Origin: Bactrocera neohumeralis
Taxonomy: Eukaryota > Arthropoda > Insecta > Diptera > Tephritidae
Reading direction: 5' to 3'
Length of the DNA stretch: 64,000 nucleotides
NCBI RefSeq assembly: GCF_024586455.1
Contig: NC_065920.1
Location: 73,710,215-73,774,214, forward strand
Each line of letters starts with the position of its first letter. Position 1 is the first letter of the stretch. Below, piece after piece: positions 1 through 12,344 of the stretch. A model generated the notes under the pieces. That model was not told the origin of the DNA. It ran no database searches and saw only the letters and a list, made by a program, of their open reading frames with translations. The translations under genes were made by a program, and so were the position numbers.

Positions 1-359
1 GCACAGTCATACATCACTACGTACATATCGGATTTTTTGCACATCTGACTAAATACTAATACATATATATGTACATGTATGTGCCTACATATGTCATTGT
101 TAATATGTACAAATGTTCCAACTAGCGACACTTAAGTTTGCAAATGCTGTTGCCTATGTCATTGTCGTCATAAAACAATCAACACTGTCACCGTGGTGAC
201 ATTTCTTTTCTGCGTGATTGCTTCCAAATACATACACACACATACATACAATCGTTATTGAGAGCCCTGCAGGGAAAAAGAAAAGTTAACAGGTGGCATT
301 TATAAATTTTTCCAAACCTTCTTCTATGTGTCTTTAATAGAGCCCACTCTGCATTGTAG

Positions 360-1275
360 GTTAGGTTAGATGGCTGATCGAAGATCGCACGTGGACTGGT
401 GTATGTAGTCCTTTGTGAAGCCGTAGAAAAGAAGAACTCCTGTGTTCGGACTTATAGATTAGCAAAACGCTTATGAGTAGAGAAAGAGTCGTCAGAGTGC
501 GGTTTGGCGACTCCTTGATCTAAGTGATCCGGTATAAAGTTAATGTGTGTGAGGATAACCGAGTGTTCAGATATGTGTTCTTTTATGAATCCAGATTTTC
601 TAAGTGTAATAGTCACTTTCGATGCCATACACCTTCCGGCGATGTCTACGGGCACTATGTTCAAAAAGGCATTAAATGCCATGGTTGGAGTGGACCTTAG
701 TGCACCACACATGTAGATGAGCGCCGCTCGTTGAACGCTCTCGAGTTTCTTTGCAAGCGTGGTCTTCTGCAAAGCCCTCCACCACATAAAAACTCCATAG
801 AACATAAAGGGTTTGACTATGGTGTCATGGAGCCAGAAGACCTCTTTCGGTGAGAGACCCCACCTCTTGCCAATGGCTCCTCTACAGCAGAATAAGGCAA
901 CCGATATTTTTTTTCTCTCTCTTCGATATTCGGCTTCCATGAAAAACTTGCTATCCAGTATGAGCCCTAGATATTTCACTGTATCCGCCGGTTGCAGACG
1001 GATGTCTCCCATTTGCGGCAGCGATGCCACCGGGAGCTTATATCTTCTAGCAAAAAAAACATCTCGGTTTTACTTGGATTGATGGCGACAGCATTTCCGA
1101 CCGCCCAATTTGTTACGACGCTGAGAAACCCCTCCGTCAACCCGTGTACAGGCACTCAGGAACATTCCTTTGACCATAAGTGCTATATCGTCTTCGTAGG
1201 CAATAACCTGCAGTCACGATTCTCAAGTTTTTTAAGCAGCTATGATCTCAAACACCTTTTTTATGACCTCTACTT
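360..1275 (-). mobile_element. RNase-H-type LINE fragment, reverse transcriptase C-terminal half
   Basis: On the minus strand, translation gives a degraded catalytic box AYEDDIAL (codons at 1187-1198; YADD expected), then after a frame break VKYLGLILDSK, YGVFMWWRAL, KLESVQRAAL and ALRSTPTMAFNAFL, the RT tail of I/LOA-type LINEs. A frameshift near 1030-1080 and loss of both ends make it dead. Similar pieces lie at 14246-14473 and 55920-56050. Confidence 0.8.
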
Positions 1276-1990
1276 AACGTTGTTCCTAATACACGAAATA
1301 TTACCCATAATATGTTGGGTCAGTCCACAACAGATGTGGAGATCCTCTGCTGTTTCTCTGTTGCCATGACGATGATTTTCGATTCGCACCAGGCAGTTTT
1401 TGATGACGTTTTCAACGTAAGCGTGATTACATTGGAAACACAAAGTTTTAAGCAAACTCGTTGTTTAACCTTTTTCCATAATAAAATCGTCAGGTAAACC
1501 TTCCGAATAGTATATAAACAACTTATAACTACACACCAACGACTCTGCTTTATTGTTATATTTCATTCAGTATATTCTTCTAAAAATTACCAATTTTTTA
1601 ATGGAAAATCGCCTTTTTAACGGCTGAACTTATTAAAAGGAACTTCCTACCGGGGGCACATATACGAGCAGCAGACAATCACACATGCATTGCACTGCAT
1701 ATCATAATTGGCAACACTTCGTTTCGAATGCGTCTACATTGGTGTGTCGGTATGTTTTCAGCGCATTGCGACACTTTGTCGCATGCCGCATAAATCATTG
1801 TCAACTCAGACGTCAAGAGTTCTCTTCTAATGTCAAGTTATTCGCACTTTCACAATTAACATAAGCGTGATGGTACTAAGAGAGCGTGCGAACCTTATTT
1901 CATATCAATTTCATGCTGCTTCATGAATTGTAGCATATATAGGTACGTATATTGAAATATATGGTGACAGATATTGGCATAAATATATGA
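1276..1990. other. Unannotated intergenic stretch
   Basis: No coding signal or repeat that I recognise; short ORFs only. Confidence 0.4.
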
Positions 1991-2345
1991 ACTCGTGACG
2001 TTGTCATGAGAATCTTCTTTTTCTTTAATGGCGTAGACACTGGAGGATAAGGCCATGTGTAGATGTAGAATTTCACGCAAGTGAAAAAAGCTCTCTGAGC
2101 GCCATTCACTTGAGAAACTTGTCCAAAAACGATTCTTTTACATAAAGCTCAAGCAGCTCATGACTTCCGGTCTTAGATCTAGTAAGTATCCTATGGGTAG
2201 CCAAAAAACAACAAGGTGAGTTAAAGTTAGAAAGCCAAACATCTCTCCCCAGGATTGTTCTGGTTTCGGGAGCCGCCACGTAAAAAGCACCCCCAATGAA
2301 GAGAAGAAAACAGCCTCGGAACATGAGAATATTGCGTTGAATTTT
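1990..2345 (+). mobile_element. RTE-type LINE 5' end fragment
   Basis: Contains GCGCCATTCACTTG, AACGATTCTTTTAC, CAGCTCATGACTTCCGGTCT and the run ending GAAGAAAACAGCCTC, a block also present (same sense) at 14640-14815 and inverted at 15590-15870 and 46420-46730. In the 15-kb copy it directly precedes the LINE endonuclease start (RACTWNVRSL), so it is the 5' end of that family. Confidence 0.65.
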
Positions 2346-3075
2346 CATATCAACCACAGAAATTGACTTTCGGAACCTATAGCTATTGCGATACCGGACT
2401 TAGAAAAAGATTTGATACCCTTTGTTTAGTGATTCAGTAAACTGCCTCCGGAGGTACCTTCTGCCTACTACTTTTATATTTTTTCACTTGCTGCTCGCAT
2501 TTTTAATGCCAAGTGTTGGGGTTGTGATCTGCTTAAATGGGTTTTCATTAAACCACAGTGCTTTGTAAAGAACGGAAAGTCGGTGCTATCTATGTGTTTG
2601 TGCTCTCTTCACTGAGTTCCGAGGTATACAACTCCAATAAATATGTTTTATTTAAATTTCGAGTATCCTAAAGGCAAAGTTTTAAACCATACACCAAGAT
2701 GTCAATTCCCTCAATAGCCGGTCCTACGCATCGGAATTGACCCAAATTTTATCCGGCCAATGGCTGTTATCTCGAAGATCAAACCCCGTTTAAATCGGTA
2801 AGTCCTATTTTAAGCTTGTCGTCACTGGATCAACGCCTTGCAACAGGGTTGCTCCGTATCCTCCTGACTCGTTTGCGCCAAAAGGCTTCATCCAAACTCT
2901 ACCTCGGTCAGGTGTAACACATGCAATATATGGAGCCATATTAAGATCTGCTCTGGCCTTAAGACATAAAGGGAGTGGACCACAAGTTCCGTGGCCCCAT
3001 GTTGTCAACGCAATACTGCGACCTTAGCCTCTACGGTTGTTCAACCTGCACCTAGTTGGCTCACTGCCCGCGAGT
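2346..3075. other. Unannotated stretch before the jockey-like fragment
   Basis: No feature I can support. It may include diverged upstream parts of the LINE that follows, but I could not read a conserved motif. Confidence 0.3.
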
Positions 3076-3840
3076 GACCAGCAGAGGACTTCACCCAAAC
3101 AAACGTTGTTGGTAACCAACAGACCGGGGGCAACAATATGGTCGTCTGTATGCTGTGAAAGGCAGACGAGAAAGTTCCAGACTTGTCAGAATACTACACT
3201 CCGGACTACGACAGGATGCCTCTTGATGTCTACTATCGAACACTTACATAGTGAGGCCAGTATGATCCCAGTTAAGAAGCATAATGAACTCTTCACCAAG
3301 CAGTTCATCATCCTTGCAGTTACCTGCTTGGAGCGGAACCGCCTCCCAGGAACATCAAGAGGTCATTTCGCAACTACGTCAACGACATCAGACAACACGC
3401 CAACCATACTTCGGACGCAACAAGCACTGACCGCCATTCACAGTGGAGCCATCAACACCTTCACCGTCTCCCTTTCAGTGAATGGCGTACTTGGAGTCAA
3501 CCCACCACCCATTGCAGATGAAAATTTCGCGTTGCCGCCAAAAACGAAAGTGACCCTTGCGTAGCTTCGTTCTGGATACTGTAGCAGGTTAAACTCCTAC
3601 TTATCCACAATAGACCCCGACATATCTAATATATGTCCTGCGTGCAATGAGTCTACGCATGACATTGGCCACCTCTTTTCATGCCCCACCAACCCCACTC
3701 CTCTGACACCCCTCTCCCTTTGATCCATCCCCGTCGAAACAGCACCATTCTCGGGCCTACCGTTCGAGGACATCGACGACAACTTAGCTAATCCTTACGA
3801 TCCCAACGTGGATTAGGTACCCTTTACAACACCAACAACG
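3076..3840 (+). mobile_element. Jockey-type LINE 3' fragment
   Basis: Translation gives FQTCQNTTLRTTTGCLLMST, HLHSEASMIPVKKHNELFTK, GVNPPPIADE and KTKVTLA, then in a shifted frame a C-terminal segment with the CP.C...HD..HLF.CP zinc-like pattern and a DDIDDN end. This is the RT C-terminal tail and 3' UTR of a jockey-clade LINE, ending in a CAACACCAACAAC tract. Frameshifted and 5'-truncated. Confidence 0.8.
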
Positions 3841-6130
3841 TAAGGTATATGTGAATATTGCCTACATTTAGGCTCATTTAGGCCTAATTTAGTTAAACTA
3901 AAATAATTTTTGAGCACTGAAAATATTTTAGCTAGTAAATTAGATTTAAATAATGAATCAATGTGGATATTCAACTTAATTTTAAAGTAAAATTAGGATT
4001 TTAAGAAAGCTTCACATTAAAGCGGAAGTTTTGGGCATAATATTCACACAATTCGCTTTCAGAATGAACATTAATAAAAGTGTATTAAATTTAAAGTAAG
4101 GTAAACCCCAAACAATTAACTAATTTGTGGGTGAAATTCTGAGAATGGAAATTTCATTTGTCAATGTGTTGACCGCAAATTGGCCTGCGGGACGGCGCAC
4201 TCATTTTAATGACCAATTTTCGAACTGTTTATATGTATATAAGGCTAATTTCAAAATGAAATTTCAATACCATAATAATTGCCATACTACCATTTTAATG
4301 AAACAAAAATTGTGATGTACATATAATTACCCGCACGAATTTCACATTTCGGAATGAAATAATAATTATAAATAAATTTGCATTCAGCAGAACCACCGCG
4401 CAACCGAAATTTCAAATTGTTTCAACCACTTTTCGAAATGTGCAGTATACGAGTGTAGCGTGGTAATGACAGTTGTTGTGTGTGTGTCGGAGCGTGTTTA
4501 TTTATTGTCAAATGTTCGATTGTCCGTAACATTTCTCCCTAAAATAATATCTAAGCGCAATTCGTGAAATGTCTGTGTTATTGACATGCTTCACGGTTCA
4601 TTGCAGCGCAATTATTATAAACGTGTATAATTACTTTGAGAGTGGTTTCTCATTACCCTACATTACCATTACTGGCTTGTGGTATTTGTTTTTAATTTTA
4701 ATTGCACGCAGCTAAATATTTTAGTGAAAAATACCAGCCTCATATTTATTGTTTATTTTCCAGCAATTTTTGTGTTAGCATTCGGATTGCCAGAGCTTTG
4801 ATTAAATTGCTAGAAAATTAAATGTGCGTTAAGTCAAGACTGTTGAAATTTATCTCTGAATTAATAAAACTATGTCCATGAATCTATTTTTTTGTGGTTG
4901 TGTTTTCGCAAACAAAAATCCCCTCACAGGACATTTTATACTTCATATAAAACGAATAGGAAATAAAAAACTTATACATATGTGTGTTAGGGTGAGCCAA
5001 AACTAAACTATCGATTCATGAGTTAATGTGAATCTGTATACAGAGAAAACTACATACCAGGTAGGGAAAAGTGTTAACTTCATTTGAAATGATGTCTGTG
5101 AGCAGTCAAAATTTCCCATATAAATAACACGAATAAAGTGAGCCAAAGTACTTTTCTAGTTAACTTTTTTCCTCAAGTCACTTTACAAAGCTTCCATTTG
5201 CTGGTTAAACAGGCGCTGAAGGGTCTTACAATAAGGTGAATTTATCCTAGGCATCGATTGAATATCGATTATATTGATAAATTTAATCCCTAAAAGTGGA
5301 AAGAGACCTTGAAGGAACATTAATTGTATATGCTCTGTTCTTCATTTCACTATGGACATGCACTTATGCAGCCGAAATGCATGAAACTATTTATAAGATT
5401 ATGTGGTTTTGGACATCAGTCTCTTTTTTGTTGGGTTACATGTTAAATTCTATAGGTGCTATATGTTACTATTGTCGATTTCTCTACATTTCTTACTCAT
5501 TCCTTAAACATTACCCAATACCTTACCCAAAACATTAACCATTAAAACACACAAAATTTAAAACAAATTCGATTTAAAAATTTGTATGGCATAAATCCGC
5601 AAACAAACCCTTCGCATGGTAAACAAACAGCTGTCAAACACACGCTAATTGACATATGGTGCACAAAATCCAAAATTTGTATAAAAAATCAAAAAAACAA
5701 TATCAATTCAGTTTGCACTGGAGATTTAAGTGGATCAGTCAGGGTCAAATTTGATTAGATGGTAAATATATTTTCCCAATCATCTCAGCTCTGAAAGCTT
5801 ATTACCATTTGGAAACGAAAAAAAAATTTTTTTTTTTTTGAATCACTCTAATGTACATATACAGTAAGTAACTCATACACTGACTATTCGGCTTAAGGTT
5901 TGTTAGAAAAACGAAAATCTTTATACAAAATGTATCGGAGATGGAGTGGTATCAACCCGATTCTATCTATATGAACTATTACTACCTACTGACTCTAAAT
6001 TGAGTATTATCCAAATAAAAATTATTATATTGTATTAAAAGAGTACTAAATATGTATATGTAAATAATATGCCAACCAGTACTAAAATAATAAATTTATT
6101 ATTAATTTAATATTCTATTAATCATAGAAC
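3841..6130. other. AT-rich intergenic DNA
   Basis: No gene seen. An 80-codon ORF at 5296-5538 encodes a hydrophobic peptide without family features, likely chance. A GT run lies near 4479 and an A/T tract at 5820-5840. Confidence 0.4.
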
Positions 6131-6133
6131 ATA

Positions 6134-6677
6134 ATGGGTTGTCAAAAAAGTCTTGCGGTATTTTTATTGAATTTTTTTTTTATTGAAATTGAAATTAATT
6201 TTTGCTGACTCATGCCCAGCTCTTGACCGATGCTCCGGCTGCTACTATGCCGGTCTCTTTCGACCAATTTTAGCGATTTTATCGCAATTTTCGACGACAG
6301 GCCTTCCGGAGCTTGGCGCGTCTTCGACCACCTCTACACCAGAACGAAAACGTTGAAACCATCGTTGTGCGGTGGAAATGGAAACTGTATCGGGTCCATA
6401 AACTGCACAAATTTTATTGGCGGCTTGAGATGCATTTTTGCCTTTATCGTAGTAGTACTGTAAAATATGCCGTATTTTCTCTTTATTTTGCTCCATGTTT
6501 GCGACGCTATAACTCACGAACGACTTAAAAAAAACGACAATCAATCAAAAACGTGTTAGCGCGTGAAATGAGCTTTCCAAAAAGGTATAGCATGACCCGA
6601 TGCGACGAATAGAACTAGATCTACGCGCATTCAGCGCCAACTAGCGAAAATATCGCAAGACTTTTTTGACAACCCTT
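6134..6677 (-). mobile_element. Internally deleted mariner with intact terminal repeats
   Basis: TA-flanked (6132-6133 and 6678-6679). Ends share GGGTTGTCAAAAAAGTCTTG and on to about 25 bp with two mismatches. The minus strand encodes only the transposase N-terminus from 6496 (MEQNKEKIRHILQYYYDKG...QRWFQRFRSGVE...SGRPVVENCDKI), the paired-like HTH region of mariner. The catalytic domain is absent. Short and clean, so it resembles a MITE-like derivative that could be mobilised in trans. Confidence 0.88.
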
Positions 6678-6679
6678 TA

Positions 6680-8225
6680 AGTACTAAAGGCAATATGTGA
6701 TTATTCTGAAATGGAAGTTAAAGTTTACTAAAACGCTGTGTACTAAAAATTATTAATCTTTGAGTGAATTTTCTACAAGATGTGAAGTGTGTGCTAAAAG
6801 GCTTCGTACTAAAAATGTATTAAAATTTTATTAGGAATACTCCTCTGTCATTCTTATGTTTAGCGATTGGCATCTTCATTATTGGTACGATACCCTTGCA
6901 CTTCTCTAAAGATTCCTGTACTGCCGGTCTCACTTGAGTGTTATACCCTTGCTTCGGTGAGCTTTGAGTTATTCTTCTGTAATGGCAGCTAGAGAGATAC
7001 CGGTTTTTTAGGTGTGACAATGAGTATAGGGACCTGAGTATGCTGCTAATCTTTCGAAAACTGTCACGTATTGTTCTTTCTTTTGGGTTTTTTGTTGTTG
7101 TGGCGTATTCATTTTACGCTAATGGGTCTCCGCTTCAAGCCATATACGCAACCCGTAATAGTTGCCCTATATGATAAACTCCATGGTTTTCTATGTTAGC
7201 AGCGAGCCCATGCGAGGGTTGACACATGTCCTTATGGAAGCTTATGTTCAGCACCAGGTTGGGCACGGAACTAGGAGATCATGTCAACTGCCAAATTAAT
7301 AGCGACATGCATTGAACTTACTTGAAGACCTGCCAGAATTTTAACGAGACAGAGATGAGTACAGCATTAGCTCACCAGCTATTTCGCTTAGATATTATTT
7401 TTACCGACTGAGTTAACAGAATACTGTTCTCACGAGCCCTTTTCTAACCAATCCGTTCCGTGTTTCGAGTATACCATAATTAGAATCTCTCTGGTTTGCC
7501 CAAAGAGAGATCTTTGTTTCTCTAAACAGGTAAATCTTATTCCATAAATTGGATATAATAGCTTTTGAATCACCCTAATGTGCGCACATATATGAGTTGT
7601 AGGTTCCTCATTGGAAACGACAACAAAACTCATGAGCCTATCGCTCGCAGCTAAACTATAATTTATATTGTAACCCAAAAGTAGACAAACACACACATTC
7701 ATATACACAAAAACAACGAAACTAAATTTTCTTTAAGTCCGCCATCATGACTAAAGCATTTTCGGTATTCCATAGATGATTGCTTTTCGAATGCGAAATA
7801 CAAATACACACATGTACTTATACTATAAATTCATATACACACACACACACACACATAAATCTATTGGTTGTATTTACGGGTCAATAGCCGCAAGATGTCT
7901 TATGATTGTAGATGTGGTGAAATGAGTGGTCATAAGTAGTTGTGTTTAGTGAGGGAAGGCGCCATTATGGGAACCTGAAAAGCTGGCAGAAGGAATTCGA
8001 AGCAAGCAATTTATGCTGAGATGTGGCAGTCAAAATATCAATGACAATTGGCCAATGCTTGGTGATCGAATGTGTTTTTCGAATTTGTTGTCATAATGTG
8101 GTAATGGACCTAAGCGGCAGGCTGTAAAAGCTTTAACACATTTTCCTGCACATTGATTGAGATTGAAGAAATATTCTTAAAGGAATTTTTGCGTTGCGAG
8201 ACAAAGTGGGTGTGCCAAGATAAAG
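6680..8225. other. Unannotated intergenic stretch
   Basis: A CA microsatellite at about 7838-7854. Nothing else recognised. Confidence 0.4.
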
Positions 8226-8252
8226 ATGAAGATTTGGGTAAGTATGTATAAA

Positions 8253-8765
8253 GATAAAGATACGATAAAGGTAAAGATAAAGATAAAGATAAAGACAAAG
8301 ACAAAGATAAAGATAAAGACAAAGATAAAGATAAAGATAAAGATAAAGATAAAGATAAAGATAAAGATAAAGATAAAGATAAAGATAAAGATAAAGATAA
8401 AGATAAAGATAAAGATAAAGATAAAGATAAAGATAAAGATAAAGATAAAGATAAAGATAAAGATAAAGATAAAGATAAAGATAAAGATAAAGATAAAGAT
8501 AAAGATAAAGATAAAGATAAAGATAAAGATAAAGATAAAGATAAAGATAAAGATAAAGATAAAGATAAAGATAAAGATAAAGATAAAGATAAAGATAAAG
8601 ATAAAGATAAAGATAAAGATAAAGATAAAGATAAAGATAAAGATAAAGATAAAGATAAAGATAAAGATAAAGATAAAGATAAAGATAAAGATAAAGATAA
8701 AGATAAAGATAAAGATAAAGATAAAGATAAAGATAAAGATAAAGATAAAGATAAAGATAAATACA
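8253..8765 (+). repeat. (AAAGAT)n microsatellite/minisatellite array
   Basis: Hexamer array, pure from about 8321 to 8760 (about 73 copies), with a slightly mutated left edge carrying AAAGAC variants. Open frames over it (Lys/Ile or Ser/Leu/Tyr runs) are by-products of the repeat. Confidence 0.97.
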
Positions 8766-8799
8766 AAGACTTACCGATCTAAACGGGGTTAGATCTCCA

Positions 8800-9100
8800 A
8801 AATAACAGCCCTTTGACGAAAAAAATCCGGTGCATAGAACCGGGTGTTGTGGGAAGACTGGCGCAGCTTCGCTCTGGATACGGTAGCAGGTTGAACTCAT
8901 ACTTATTCAGAATAGACCCCGACATATCTAATATATGTCCCGCGCAATGACACTGGCCACTCTCATGCCCCACTAAGCCCACTCATCTGACACCTCCTCT
9001 CTTTTTAACGGCGCATTTCTTGGGCCTTCCGTTGGATGACGTCGACGACAATTTAGCTAATCCTTATCATCCTAACGGTGCCTGTTACAACAACAAAGAC
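8800..9100 (+). mobile_element. Jockey-type LINE 3' terminal fragment
   Basis: GCAGCTTCGCTCTGGATACG, GAATAGACCCCGACATATCT and TTAGCTAATCCTTATCATCC closely match the 3' end of the fragment at 3556-3840, so it is a second copy of the same family. It abuts the AAAGAT array. The reading frame is broken. Confidence 0.75.
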
Positions 9101-9318
9101 AATGACAATGATAAGGACAAATCACCCAGGTATTGTGATTGATGCTACATCGAATTTAGTTCAGAATTTTTGACTAATAGCAATATTTAAACTGAGACTG
9201 AATTTAAATTACCAATTGGAATAGGAAACTGGAATTAAATCTTATTTTCAGTTTTTTGATATTATAAATGATAATTCAGTAAGAAAAAGAAAAGCTCTGA
9301 AGAAGACTAAAAGCAGGC

Positions 9319-9511
9319 TTGAGTTGAATTGGGTTGAGTTGAGTTGAGTTGAGTTGAGTTGAGTTGAGTTGAGTTGAGTTGAGTTGAGTTGAGTTGAGTT
9401 GAGTTGAGTTGAGTTGAGTTGAGTTGAGTTGAGTTGAGTTGAGTTGAGTTGAGTTGAGTTGAGCTGAGTTGAGTTGAGCTAAGCTGAGCTGAGTTGAGTT
9501 GAGTTGAGTTT
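9319..9511 (+). repeat. (GAGTT)n pentanucleotide array
   Basis: About 38 tandem GAGTT units, with GAGCT variants near the right edge. Confidence 0.96.
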
Positions 9512-10315
9512 TTCAACCAAACTTTGGTCGTTTTTGATTTGCCTGGTCATATCAAAAATTTGGTGAGACATTGTATGAAAAATTATAATAATTGAGCTAA
9601 CTGAACCAAACGGCTACACTTTTAAAGCCTCTTACTCAAAAACTATTCGATATATCGATTTAAAATTTTTGTTTGTTATTTTTAAAAGTATAAACTATCG
9701 ACCTCTATATAATTTTACATTAGGTTTTTAACTTAAGACCTGTTTTTAAATTAGATATTTAAATAGTACATCAAATTTGAGGTTAAAGTGAGGTTTAAAT
9801 GTGGACTATAACTTAAATTCAGTTTCAACTTTTGAGAATAAGATTAAGAATGATACTGAGGTTAAAATCGAGCTCTCAATTAATTAAAATTAAATGAAAA
9901 TTGTCAATAACCCTCAATTTGCTAAACACTATTTTGCAAGGAAACCGTTTATTCTACAACATATCCGCCTATTAATTTACCAGGAGGCAAACACCAATAT
10001 AAACTGTCACATTGTTCTCACTTAAATATTCGGCTCATAAATATGCCTTAAAGCCTACACTCGAGTGACAACAGTCTGCCGGCATATATTGAAATTTAAG
10101 ACTAATTGCACTTTATTGCTTGTGGTTGCATGCCACACGGCACACATGAGACATATGCGCCTATAAATATATGCACAAATATATATAAGGGCAAGGAGCA
10201 TACATGCATGTAAGCAAAGTTCACACAAAAGCGTAGATAAAGGTAACTAACGGAGAAACTTGCGCACTATGCACTATATTATTTTGTTGCAAGCGCACAC
10301 ACATACATATTAATC
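9512..10315. other. AT-rich intergenic DNA
   Basis: No gene or repeat that I can name. Confidence 0.4.
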
Positions 10316-10324
10316 TTTAAACTT

Positions 10325-11285
10325 TGTTATACCCTAAACAAGGTATATTAAGCTTCTCTCGACATTTGTAAGATCCAAAAAAGTCGAAGCCCTTATATAT
10401 AAATTATCAGAATGATGAGCTGAGTTTATTTAACCATGACTGTCTGTCTGTATATACACGATCTAGTTCCTTAGTTATTGAGATATCAACCTGAAATTTA
10501 GTACACGTCATTTTCTTCTCAAAGGGCTACTCATTTGTTAGAATCGTTGATATCGGACCATTATAATGTAGTATATAGGTGGCATACAAACTGAACCTTC
10601 CCAATAAAGTCTTTGTATGGAAAACTTTTTTATTTAACAAGATATCTTTACGATATTCGGCATAGAGTACTGTCAAAGACAGCGCTGCAAATCTCCGAAC
10701 AAACATTTCATATCGGATCACTATATCATATAGCTGCCATACAAACTAAGCTATCAAAATTTAGTTCTTATATGAAAACTTTTTTTATTTCACAAGATAT
10801 ATTCCCAAATTTGGCATTAGGTTTATTTAAGATATGATTAGAACCTCCAAAGAAATTATTCAGATCGAACTACTATAGTATATTGCTGCCATATAAACCG
10901 AACGTCAAAATGTAGTCCTTGTAAGGATAACTTTTTTATGTGAAAAGATATAGCCACCAAATTTGGCATAGGGTATTGTTTGAGACAGCGCTAGAACCCT
11001 TGATGAAATTATTAAAATCGGATCACTATAGCATATAGCTGCCATACAAGCCGAACGATAAAAATCAAGTCCTTGTATAGAGAATTTTTTTATTCGGCAA
11101 TATATCTTTATGAAATTGGACATAGAGTATTGCCAAAGATAACGGTATAATCTCCGAAGAAATTGTTCAGATCGAACCACTATAGCATATAGCTGCCATA
11201 CAAACTGAACTATCAAGATCAATAAAAATTTAATTTTATACCCTTTTATTCGATAAGAAATGAGCATGTGAAGGGTATTATAGTT
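10325..11285 (+). repeat. DINE/Helentron-like dispersed repeat with five ~153-bp tandem units
   Basis: Opens with ATACCCTAAACAAGGTAT, near-palindromic, and closes at GAAGGGTAT near 11272. In between, a unit marked by CATATAGCTGCCATACAAAC recurs near 10575, 10733, 10888, 11038 and 11192. Copies of the same family lie at 22490, 27454, 44948, 45480 and 54895. A hairpin-like head, central minisatellite and hairpin tail resemble DINE-1/HINE elements; that class label is inference. Confidence 0.6.
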
Positions 11286-11289
11286 GCCT

Positions 11290-12340
11290 TACTTGTGTTG
11301 TTGCTTATTATTATTATTTTTGTTGTTTTGTGTGTGCATGTACGTGTACTTTTGAACATGTTCCTGGTAGTCAATGCACCAGCTCGTGCAATTATTTGCC
11401 CTTTAAAGAGCTGGGGTAGTGAAATAATGCAACGCATGCAACACGAACAGCAAACGACATACTTATTATAAATACATATACTTACAAAGCAATATACAAC
11501 ACGTATAAGTGTGTCTGTGTAAGAGTATGCAGTTAGATAAACTGGAAAACAATAAGCAGGACACTTAGTTAAGGGGTAACATGCAAATGTCCTTCGTGAT
11601 TGTTGGCTATTGCGGTTGGTAGTGAACGCCGAAACACTTTTTGTTGCTACTTGTTGTTGCTGTATGTATGTGTATACAACAGTTTGGTTTGCAAGTATGT
11701 GGGCATGCATGGCACTATAGCGGTATGTTGCTAAGTATAAGTGTAAGTCTGCAAGTGCGCACTTAATTTTATGCTCGTGTTTGTTTGTGTAAAAACTTTA
11801 TGCAGGACTTTGTAGTCCTTTAGCTTAGACTCGAACAAGTTGACTCACACTTGGTGTGGCAACAGCTGTCAACTGTTCTAAGCCCTGTTGTTGGTGTTGG
11901 TGTTGATGTTGACGTCGTCATCACCGTTGTTGCTGTGGCGCAACACTACCGTTACATATGACAAAAGCGTGTCGGTGGTTTCATATTAAGCGTGCATTGG
12001 AAGGGAGCGCATGTAAGGGGTGTCCAGCGCAGACGAGTTGCTAATGCACTTTTAACAGAGCATGGTTTACGAACTCATAAAGAAATATGTTTGTGTGTGC
12101 GTATGTGTGTGAGTATATACATATACATATATTTGCATAAATAAATCCGTTTTAAGGCATATTTAGGTGGTAATTGGCTTTATTAAAATGCAACAAGCAT
12201 TTCATTGAAAAGTTTAAAAACAAATGCTTCTGGGTTGACAAATTAATTTTAAATTGCTTGTAGGAACAGGAAAGTGACTAAAGCAGAATCTTTTCACAGT
12301 GACAAAAAAAAAAAATCCAACAATGACGTCATACTTTTCT
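11290..12340. other. Intergenic DNA with TTG/GT-rich tracts
   Basis: A 67-codon and a 154-codon ORF (11268-11471 and 11246-11710, opposite strands) are composed of simple-sequence translations and are not supported as genes. Confidence 0.35.
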
Positions 12341-12344
12341 CTGT

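Noticed and set aside
359..372. TAGGTTAGGTTAG resembling insect TTAGG telomere repeats
   Set aside because: Only two or three units; such motifs are common in fly DNA and Diptera lack TTAGG telomeres.
5296..5538. 80-codon hydrophobic ORF
   Set aside because: No family features, AT-rich context, no upstream ATG context or splice support.
8110..8900. Three long open frames (Ser/Leu, Tyr/Leu and Lys/Ile repeats) over the AAAGAT array
   Set aside because: They exist only because a hexamer without stops is repeated; all frames show it.
10325..11285. CRISPR-like regular repeat array
   Set aside because: Units are long, diverged and adjacent without spacers, in a eukaryotic genome, and the same unit is dispersed.
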